Source of the DNA: Dryocosmus kuriphilus
Lineage: Eukaryota > Arthropoda > Insecta > Hymenoptera > Cynipidae
DNA: 64,000 nucleotides
Direction: 5' to 3'
Assembly (NCBI GenBank): GCA_038277395.1
Contig: CM076197.1
Location: forward strand, 104,806,442 to 104,870,441
Shown here: positions 54,857 to 64,000 of the stretch, in pieces
How the letters are laid out: every line of letters starts with the position of its first letter
How positions within the stretch are numbered: the first letter of the stretch is position 1
Made by a program: the position numbers and the translations under genes
The notes under the pieces: model-generated
The model's input: the letters and a program-made list of their open reading frames with translations, nothing else
The model's database searches: none
What the model was told of the DNA's origin: nothing

Positions 54857-56496
54857 TTCAGCCGATTCACAAACGTCAAACACTCGTTTTTTTTTTTTTT
54901 TTCTAGTTAAGAGACGATACCCGGCACGAACAGTCGCACGACTGTCTTAGCCGATCTTCTTCACCCACTGCGAATCACTTATTCCGTTTTTGCCACGATT
55001 GAATCGCTACCAAGTTACCTATAAAATAAGGCACATGTGCACCAGACTGCGTGGTCAACTGAGTAAATTATTATTGATGAAGAAAAATATCAAGCCTACA
55101 CTGAACTGATGGTGTTGCATTCAATAGAATCTAGGAGCGTACTCAAGGTTCCTATTTCTTAACCAAGAGGCGAGACCATAAATGGCATCGGACTATAGAA
55201 TTTAAAAAGTATCTATCTGCCGGAGTAGGTGCAGCTGTCACCCACCTCACTGACATACATAAATAGTTTCGTTGACTAAAGACACGAGAAGCTCGTCACG
55301 AAAATTTCAGTGATAGTTGTCAGGGACAGCTTATAATTTGAACTATTAAGTATTTACCAATTTTCTTGGAAGTTACGCCCACGTAAGAATGAATTACATG
55401 GAATATTATGCTCAATGTTACACATCTTATAGATTATAGTTTATGATATATGTAGAACCATTATTCTACCAATAGAGCAATTATACCTTTTTAGGAAAAT
55501 CCACTCGATGCATCGGTAAAATATTATGAAAACGTCAAACGCGTGTAAATATTCATATTTGGTAATAAAAAGGTTTTTTATGAGCACTAGTATAAAGCCA
55601 TAATAAGAAACAGTGACTTAATTCTTCTTCACGAATATGAATTAATATTTTGCAAGTATTTTAAAAACTGTATGCAGATTTATAATCATTTTTAAATTAT
55701 TTTTTTTATACACTAAAAAATTATATCAATCTTCGTAAAGAAAGGAAATATTGAAAAAAAAAATTTTAATTAAAATTCAGAATTCAAATGTTTTGCAACA
55801 GTACAGTAACGGATTTCATGTGCCAACAAACTTCATTCATATAGCACTTTTTCATTGATGAAGAGGATCTAATCCTACGTTGAAACGCCTACTCTTTTAC
55901 TGTCGTATTCATCAGAATAGTATTTTTATGATGAAAGAACGTGCTGGAACTTATTTCTTTTGTCTGAATAAAAAATTAATTAAAATTATGATCTTAAATT
56001 ATTAAAAATTAATAAATTAATAAATTAATTCATCCATTACTTGGTGAATAATAAGTTTATTAAAATTTCATTAATCCTTCAAATCAAAACTGTAATTTAT
56101 TTAATTATTGGCATTTATAAACAGCTAATTTATTTAAATTAGATCCGAATAACTTCAAATTTTTACATTCTTCCTAAGCCCCTGTAAGCAGCCACCCGTA
56201 TTACACAAGTGCATATTGAATTGATATGATTTAGGCAAATAACAGAAATGTTTGAAAACTAATCTATTTTATGCAACAGACTATGTAAGAAATTAAACTA
56301 AATTTAATTATAAAATTAAATTCTACTAGGAGAAAAATTAGCATGCTAAAGGTACAGGGTTTTCAGCTAAAATAGGGCGACATTGTCAGCGAGGTACGTG
56401 GTACCAATGTTAAGAAAGGATCCTGTGAATGTTATGTTCTACAAGAAATTCGGACCAAAAGACATTCGTTATGCCGAGCGAGTCTAATAATTCAAT
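54857..56496. other. Upstream region of the transglutaminase gene, no gene recognised
   Basis: 54900-55310 is less AT-rich than average and may hold the promoter and 5' UTR of the minus-strand gene. 55310-56496 is AT-rich without recognised features. Confidence 0.35.
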
Positions 56497-56635
56497 TCAA
56501 AACCATGCCTAAAAGCAGTGCATTGGGAGACCCATGAAGTGTTCTGAATATGGAATCGATCGGTTTAAAGAGTGACCGCAAAAATCGCCTGTTTTTTCAC
56601 AGTTCACAGAGAACTAAGTAAAAGACATACAAATA

Positions 56636-57774
56636 CGGGGTGTAGTTCCGAATAGGTGAACCCTCCGATTTCGTTGAAACCACGTATACTTACGTATTTT
56701 GATGCGCTGATTACGAAAAGCATAGTAAAAATTGGCGACTAGGCGATTTTCATAGTGAAAACTATAAGAAACGTCATAAAAATCATGTTTTTTTTTTTTG
56801 CGTTTATCTCAGTAAATGCGCAGAATTTCAAAAAATGTTTTAAATAAAAGTTTTAGCTAGTATAAAAATACATCTTTTTTATGGAATACACTTTTTGCCT
56901 AAAACCATTATTTTTCGAGAAAAAAAGGATTGCATTGGAAAAAGAAGAAAAAGATTAAGAAAGTTACGGAAATGCTTTCGGTCACGCTTTTTTCCAATTT
57001 TGTTAAAACTTCTTATATTTATGTAATTTGACGCGCTGATTACGAATTTGATAATGGAAATTGTCGACAAAGCGATTTTCATGGGGAAAACCATAAAAAC
57101 ACCATACAAATTGCGTTTTTTGCGTTTATCTAAACCAATACGCAGAATTTAGACAAATGTTTTAAACAAAAGTTTTAGCTAGTATAAAAATACATCTTTT
57201 TGATCATATACACTTTTTGTCTAAAACCATTATTTTTTGAGAAAAAGAGAATTGCGTTGGAAAAACAAGAAAAAGATGAAGAAAGTTACGGAAATGCGTT
57301 CGGTCACGATCATCCCCCTTTGCAAGATGAGGGGGGGGGGGCTGCGCATACACTGACCAGTTACGAAAATACGTTCAATCACGATCGTTCTCATTTCCAA
57401 GGTGGGGGGGGGGGGGGGGGGGGCTGCGCATACACTGACCAGTTATGAAAATACGTTCAATCACGATCGTTCCCCTTTATCAATAAAATCCCCTTTTTCT
57501 CGAAAAATAATGGTTTTAGGCGAAAAGTGAATAATACAAAGAAAATGTATTTTTATACTAGCTAAAACTTCTATTTAAAACGTTTTTTGAAATTCTGCGT
57601 ATTTACTGAGATAAACGCAAAAACATGATTTTTATGGCGTTTTTTATGGCTTTCACCATGAAAATCGCCTAATCGCCAATTTTCACTATGATTTTCGTAA
57701 TCAGCGCATCAAAATACGTAAGTATACGTGTTTTCAACGAAATCGGAAGGTTCACCTATTCGGAACTTTATCCC
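56636..57774. mobile_element. Rep-B copy 3: complete foldback element with AAATA duplication
   Basis: The ends AGTTCCGAATAGGTGAACC and its inverted copy (GGTTCACCTATTCGGAACT) bound 1.14 kb, flanked by AAATA at 56631-56635 and 57775-57779. The inverted arms are several hundred bases, with GATTACGAAAA, GGCGATTTTC and TACGCAGAATTTC blocks. The centre (57300-57480) has two ~110-bp units with G-runs, CTGCGCATACACTGACCAGT and CAATCACGATCGTTC. Deleting it rejoins the outer element as CAAATA|AGTATTTGGTA. Confidence 0.75.
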
Positions 57775-58426
57775 AAATAAGTATTTGGTATCAAATTACT
57801 GGACGCAAAAAATTATAGGGTGAGCAGTGTTTTTTGTTTTTTGAAAATTTTCAAAATTAACCCCTATTTAGGGATTGAAAAATTACCAAAAGTAAAGAAT
57901 TTAAAAAATACTAATGGATATAAATTGTAATAAGGGTGTTTTACCCTTCATTTTGGGGGTGGTTTTTCATCAAAACTCACTATAAACAGTTGTTTCATAT
58001 TTCCCATGACCTGAAAAATCTGAATATTTTTTTTTAGAATTTTAAAGTTGTATCTGATTTTCTATATTTTTGGGGATGATTTCACCCCCTTAGAACCCTT
58101 GGGGGTTGGTTTACAACTTCGCCAAGCCCTTATTAGTCATGAAAATGTATTATTATTTTTTTTTTAAGGTTAATTTGATAGAAAAATCAAAGTAAGAATA
58201 ATTTTTATATCCATTGGTATTTTTTAAATTCTTTACTTTTGGCGACTTTCCAACCTCTAAATAGGGGTGATTTTAAAAATTTTCAAAAAACAAAAAACAA
58301 TACTCATCCTAATTTTTCGCAATGAGTAATTTGGTACCAAATACATATTCATATGTCTTTTCCTTACTTCTCTGTGAACTGTGAAAAAACAGGCAAAAAA
58401 CAGGCTATTTTTGCGGTCACTCTTTA

Positions 58427-58844
58427 GGTAACGCCCGAGCAAAATACGTTTAAAAAAATTATTATCTGCAGAGTTTTAAAGTTTTTTTTAATTACAATTT
58501 TTTTACACTTTTGGAAGTATCTAGAGTCTTCTCAATTTTAAACCAGATTTTAGAACACTATTCTGCACGATATCCTTATATATTAATATACCCCTGTAAT
58601 AAACTTTTGTTTTTTGCGACCACGAAAATATAAAAAAAAATTTTTTTGGCACTTGAGGCCTTTTTTGGGATCAAAGTGAACTCACAAAAAATCAAAAGTG
58701 AAAACACTAAACATTTTTGAATTTTTTTTCAGTAGTGATTCCCCGGATACCTTGAATTTTTTCTAAGTTCATTTTGATCCCAAGAAAACCCTCAAATACC
58801 AAAAAGAAATTTTAAACCTATTGTTGCTCGCGCACGTTACCTAT
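58427..58844. mobile_element. Small inverted-repeat insert with AGGTAACG ends
   Basis: The ends AGGTAACGCCCGAGCAA and TTGCTCGCGCACGTTACCT are imperfect inverted copies. Inside, two inverted AAAAATTCAAAA/CTTGGGATCAAA-type segments flank 58700. It interrupts the right arm of the outer element. Confidence 0.5.
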
Positions 58845-58917
58845 ATTTAAATCGATCTATTCCCCAATCGGTACACTTCATGGGGGTGGGATACACTACT
58901 TTTAGGCATGGTATTGT

Positions 58918-59354
58918 TTGTAATTTTGTAATTTGTAAATTAAGACTTTTGTAAAATTTTGAAAAGAGAACAGAGAAAGTATGAAAATAGAAATTAATCC
59001 TGGACCAGGTCTGTCCCAACTTTGTACCAGCACTGGGCCAGTGCTGATTCAGTTAGATGAATAACTACATAACAACTACATTGAAAATTACAAATAAATT
59101 TATTTATATCTTTCTACATACGTTTATGTCTATTGCTTTTCCATTGTGCAACCCTTTAATACAAATTTTTCTTAAACAATACATTTTTAAGATTTATTCG
59201 CTTCTGTTGGTGTGGGTTTAGACGCTTAGTTGAGTGTAATAAACTCTCACCGACTAAGAAGCCTTATACAATGAATGACGCGCATAATTTAAAATTAGTA
59301 CTTATGCCTATTATTATAATGTATTAACTGTTCCTATATACAATAATTTCATCA
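58918..59354. other. Spacer with a short GGGCCAGTGC palindromic remnant
   Basis: CAGCACTGGGCCAGTGCTG (59030-59048) is palindromic and GC-rich in AT-rich surroundings, possibly the end of another element. No gene. Confidence 0.4.
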
Positions 59355-59359
59355 CGTTA

Positions 59360-60557
59360 CACAGTGGGAGGAAACGCAGTTTTTTCGTTCAAAAAAGTCT
59401 ACTGACTTCAATTTTGCCCCGATTTGCAATTATTTTTTTTTTTTAAATTAAAGTACACTAAATTTTAAAGAGCACCTTTTTCAGATATTTTGGTATTTTT
59501 TTCTGTTTGTTTATTATATGCTTACTCAAAGTATGACAAAATCGAGATTTTTCACAAAATATTTATTTACTCTTCAACAGCGGTTTCTATATAATGCAGA
59601 TAATCTTTAATCAACGCAAGGGGACTCCCTGAATACAAATATTTGATTATTGTATGGTTTGATTATTATAAACAAACTAGGTTAACAAATAGCTAAATAT
59701 CATAATTTTTGTTGAAAACAATTTTTTCTTAGATAAAAATGCTTTAAATTATTGTGAGAGTAATTGTCGGTCACAATTTATATAAAAAATTAACAATTAT
59801 AATTGTTATAAACAATTTTTGTTACAATTTTGAATTTGTGTTTTTTTTTTTAAATTTCGGATTTCCCTTATTCACTGGAATTGATAGAAATATTCTTGAA
59901 AATAACATATGTTGAATTATATTGTGTAAAATGCAATTTTTAATTTTATAAACAATTGAAATGAATAGATTCAAAATTTTGGCACTTTGGCCTAGAAAAG
60001 AACTTTTTTGCACTAAAACCTTTTTAAATTTTTGTGAGAGAGATTTGCAGTCACTATTTCTAGCAAATATAATTTATTTACTTAATTTGTTTATAAAATA
60101 AGCAATTGTTATGTTTTAACTAATATAATGGAACATATGTTATTTTCAATAACATCTGCATCAATTCAGATGCTCAAGGGAAATCCGAAAAAGAATTGTT
60201 TATAACAATTATTATTGTTAATTTTTTATATAAATTGTGACTGACAATCACTCTCACAATAATTTAAAGCATTTTTAGCTAAGCAAAATTGTTTCCAACA
60301 AAAATTACGATATTTGTCTATTTTTTAACTTGCAAACCGTTGTTGAAGAGTAAATAAATATTTTGTGAAAAATTTCAATTTTGTCATACTTTGAGTAAAC
60401 ATATAATAAACAAAAAGACAAAAATGACAAAATCTCTGACCAAAATACTCTTTAAAATTTATCGCACTTTAATTTTGTTTTAAGTAATTCCAAATCGAAG
60501 CAAAATTGAAGACTGTACATTTTTTTGAACGAAAAAAATGTGTTTCCTCCCACTGTG
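59360..60557. mobile_element. 1.2-kb foldback element with CACAGTG ends and 5-bp CGTTA duplication (Transib-like termini)
   Basis: CACAGTGGGAGGAAACGCAG at 59360 and the inverted CTGTGTTTCCTCCCACTGTG-type end at 60557 begin arms of about 590 bp. Both contain TTTTTTCGTTCAAAAAA and ACTCAAAGTATGACAAAAT blocks. The exact 5-bp repeat CGTTA flanks both sides (59355-59359, 60558-60562). Transib elements have 5-bp duplications and termini starting CACWRTG. No transposase is present; it is non-autonomous. Confidence 0.7.
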
Positions 60558-60562
60558 CGTTA

Positions 60563-62894
60563 TATTAAAACTGCTGTGTCGTGTCATCAAGTATACGCAC
60601 ATGCGCGTAAGATTCATTGCATTTATGTTTTTTTAATATGCACTTTTTAATTCTTTCTTAATGACATTTTTTATTGCTATACGTAAAAACTCAGAGAAGA
60701 ATTATGTAATTTATCAGATAGAAATAAATTATTGCATAAGAAAAATATCCTGGAAATTTAAATAGTTGCGGTTTCTGTTTATTTTAAAACCTGCAGCTCT
60801 TTGCAAATTATATATTTTAGGCTGAAAATGCGTTTAGATTAAACATTTTTTAATTTATTCACAAACATGACTCTTAAATAATGAAATTAAAATGTTGCTG
60901 GTCAGAATGAAAAATTTATTATGTAACAACCAGCAAACTGCCTGCTAGACAACTAGACTGAGTAATTTATTACAACATTACATAGGTGAGGAACAAAAGA
61001 ACCTTCTCGTCGATGAAATCACTTCTCTTTTTTTTTAAATTATACAAAAATTTCAGTTCTGATTTTAAAAATATTTGAAACAAAAATTATAGTTCAAAAA
61101 TATTTCATCAACTTGTATCATTAATTTATATAATATCATCGACTGACCCAAATTCGTCAAGCTTTTTTGGGCTACCAAAATTATAATAGAAGCAAGTAAC
61201 TAAAAATGATATCATTCAATCAGATTCAATTAATTGCGTAATTTAACTTTTAATTATTAGCAGACTTAAGTCCTCGACTTCTAAATATAGAATAAAGTGC
61301 ACCTATATCTCTAAGCAAGAGCGGAAGTGTTACTTTTCATTTCCATGAGGTGTTCTCACATTACAATGTTCATTTCATAAACCTCAAGAAGTTCTTCTAA
61401 GGGTCATGATACTTTTTATTATTCTATATAAATCTGATTTAGTAACTGTAAATTAATCAAATAATAAAATAAATTTCATTTTCGTTAAAAAATTTTAATT
61501 TACCTTTTTAAATCCTAAACCACTAAAAATGTTATATAAAATCAATCTACCTCTTCGGCCGTACGGTACAATCAGTCTTACGTGATAATATCAATTAGCA
61601 TTAAGTGTTTAAATTATATTCATTATTATCATACTTGATGATCTTGGTACACGTATTTAATTCCCAATTATTCTAAATCGTTGTAGAAAATGCTAATTTT
61701 AAATAACAGTTTTCTGATCAATTTATATGGCCTAATAAAAATCGATTTTCTGTGTAAAAATTTTATTCCAGAAAAGTTATCAATTCCTGACACAAAAGAA
61801 AATACGCTAGTGATTATGATACGATATCCAACAATTTCACTTATGTTAAGAGATTTTAATTTAACTATTTCCTTAAAATAACTGAATTCATTAATAATTA
61901 TTATAATTAGAAGAAAACTATAATTTTAAATATTTCAGAGATATTCAAAGAATATATCAACATCAATGTCCTCCTACACTTGATGGAATTCAAAACAAGT
62001 AAAAAAAGGATGATTTCACGCTTTACAAAGTGTCTATATAATTTATTACTGAACATCTGTAAAATTATATATTCTGAGTAAGGACACGTGTCAAATAAAA
62101 AACTATAACTTTTGATTCACAACATTTTTTTTCAACTTCAAGGTTAAAGTGATTCATTAATGTAAACTAATTTATATTTTGAAAACTGAAACTTTATTTC
62201 AAATCCACGCAAAAGCCTATTTTGAGAAGTTGGCCAAGGAAACCATCAGGAACTATTTCCATTTAATATACAAACACTTTGAAAATGGAGCCCCTTGTGC
62301 TGAAAAGTTGCAACTGTCATGTCGGTTCCAGTCCGAACGGTTTTAGTCATAATTTTTGGTTCTTGATTCAAGATTTACATAGTGCAAAAATTAAAAATTG
62401 AAAAAACCTGGTTCGAAAATTAAGCTAAAAATTAAAATTTATTATACAGAACATCAATCTCAAGCAGTGTTAAAATTTAATTTCAAGAAATAGACTTTTG
62501 TCTAATTTTGGATAAAATCTGAAATAGTGCAGGTTTCCTGATAATATGGCAATTAATTTATATCTTTCACCTTAAGTATCGTTCATTAACCTTTTTAATG
62601 GGAAGATCAAGTGCGTTGAGAGTCATGGAGTTCAGATCACTGACTTTTAAATGTACTCGTACAATTGTACATACTTTATACAGATACCCATTTATATGAG
62701 GAAACTCAATTAGAAATTTTATGAAATTGAATTCCAACATGCAATGAATCAAAATTGAAAAGTTTGTTTATAAAAAAATGCGGTTTTTTATTTTCTAATT
62801 TTATAATCATTAATCTTGGACTTATATGATTGCAGGAGGACGTTTAAATTCCGAATTCAATTTAGTGTTCAACTAAATATCATTTACAGTGTCA
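60563..62894. other. 2.3-kb AT-rich stretch without recognised features
   Basis: Only short, composition-biased frames occur. No RNA gene, inverted repeat or known element was recognised. Confidence 0.45.
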
Positions 62895-63860
62895 TTTGAC
62901 CAACATTTCTGGTTTTACCCATCCAAAATGCTTTTCAAAACTCAAGCACTCAATTTTCCGCTCAAACTATGCGAGATACGAAAAAAATCTTAAGGAACAA
63001 ATTTGTTCATCTCAAAAAGATCTACAAACTTATTTTTATCATCATTTTTTATAAGGCGCATAGTTTTTGAGTTATTTCGTGAAAAATGTTATTAAATATG
63101 AAAAAATTACACTTTTCAGAAAAACTATGCGAGACACGAAAAAAATTTTAAGAAGCAAAGTTTTTTATCTCAAAAATATCTAAAAATTTGTCTCATAAAA
63201 TTTTGTAATAAGACGCATATTTTTCGTTTTAATGATCAACAATATTGATAATAAAAATCAAGAATTCAATTTTCCCGCCAAACTATGCGAGATACAAAAA
63301 AAATTTAAGAAGCGGAGTTGTTTATTTAAAAAAAAATCTACAAATTACTTTCATACTTCTTTTTAACACATATAGTTTTTGTTTTAATCATGAAAAATGT
63401 TACTAAAAATCAAAAATTCAATTTTCCGGCGAAACTATGCGAGATGTGAAGAAAAATGTTCAGATGAAAAATTATTCATCTCAGAAAGGTTTACGTATTT
63501 GCTTCAGACCATTTTTTGATAGGACGCATAGTTTTTGTTTTAATCGTGAAAAATGTTACTCGAAATAAAAAATTTTGATTTCCAGCCAAACTGCAAAAAA
63601 AATATTACGTTTTGGACAATAAACTTTATTCGAGTGCGAAGCGCGAGACACGTGATGAAAATGTGTTTGTTAAATCTGAAGAAGCTTTAAAAAAAAATTC
63701 AAAATTACCAAATTACATTGGTCTAATGGTTCGATCTTTAATTTTAAAAGGTCTATACGCGCCGAGATACGCGCGAGTTCCGACAGACGCGCGCCCTAGG
63801 TGCGCTCATACTTCGCGCGAAGCGCGCGATGAGAATGTGCCCGCGAGGCGGGCAGATTTT
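62895..63860 (-). mobile_element. Rep-A copy 3 (truncated at the non-hairpin end)
   Basis: Four diverged units with AAACTATGCGAGAT at 62966, 63124, 63282 and 63434 (spacing about 150-158 bp) precede the hairpin cluster GTGCGAAGCGCGAG, CTTCGCGCGAAGCGCGCG and CCCGCGAGGCGGGCAGA, which ends at 63860. The block next to the opposite terminus in copies 1 and 2 is missing. Confidence 0.75.
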
Positions 63861-64000
63861 TTGTACTTAATTGCAAAGTAAGCATCGATAAGTACAAAGT
63901 CTGTTTGTAATAAAGCAAATTTACATTCGCCTTGCAAAAACTATAATTTTAAGTCCTAACCATTTCTTCAAGCATCTATCTACCTACATCTTTTTATAAT

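Larger units (their letters stand above)
56497..58917. mobile_element. Outer inverted-repeat element hosting Rep-B copy 3
   Basis: The left part ACCATGCCTAAAAGCAGTG...CCATGAAGTGT (56502-56545) reappears inverted at 58875-58915. The left TAAAGAGTGACCGCAAAAAT with GTTTTTTCACAGTTCACAGA (56566-56610) reappears inverted at 58365-58426. Further arms at 57785-57935 and 58185-58350 continue the symmetry. Rep-B copy 3 interrupts the left arm and a small AGGTAACG-ended insert (58427-58844) the right arm. No coding capacity. Confidence 0.6.

Noticed and set aside
62200..62340. Slightly GC-richer stretch that might be an exon
   Set aside because: No open frame with splice sites or recognisable motif in any frame.

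Overview
The window looks like AT-rich, transposon-dense nuclear DNA of an insect. The evidence is two intron-containing genes of animal type (a gastric/lysosomal-type lipase and an annulin-type transglutaminase), Jockey-like LINEs, a Merlin transposase relic and a Penelope-like element. A hymenopteran is my guess from the general look of the repeats; nothing here proves it. All assignments rest on reading motifs by eye, with no database search.

Layout. 1-7.9 kb: degenerate AT-rich tandem repeats, a poly-C MITE, a decayed transposon-type coding fragment (4.9-5.55 kb) and a GC-richer unexplained island (6.43-7.3 kb). 7.9-11.5 kb: a 3.57-kb foldback element whose arms are arrays of a ~140-bp hairpin-bearing monomer. 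11.9-19.35 kb (+): an eight-exon acid lipase-like gene with a degenerate catalytic serine motif, an altered oxyanion dipeptide and a one-base phase error at a T10 run. Its 5.4-kb third intron holds nested elements. 19.8-21.8 kb: repeat families I call Rep-A (GCGAAGC hairpins) and Rep-B. 21.9-36.2 kb: a LINE pile-up. LINE C (-, 5'-truncated) is head to head with LINE A (+, near full length, poly-A), and LINE B (+, full length, 12-bp target-site duplication) is inserted just 3' of LINE A's tail and is itself split by a Penelope-like element. 36.2-37.2 kb: Merlin-type transposase pseudogene. 37.4-38.3 kb: another Rep-B copy.

38.9-54.9 kb (-): a transglutaminase gene with nine well-supported exons plus a plausible first exon. 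The Cys-His-Asp triad is intact and all internal splice phases agree, so it is the one convincingly functional gene. Its 8.2-kb intron 8 contains LINE D (-), bounded by 92-bp direct repeats and split by a 3.6-kb inverted-repeat element carrying a Cys-rich relic. Its first intron holds a four-part palindrome and a second Rep-A copy.

54.9-64 kb: no coding genes seen, but a series of nested inverted-repeat elements. These include a complete Rep-B copy with a 5-bp target duplication, a 1.2-kb foldback with CACAGTG termini and a 5-bp CGTTA duplication (Transib/RSS-like ends), and a third Rep-A copy. The most unusual theme is the density of long inverted repeats (at least eight in 64 kb), several with recognisable target duplications.
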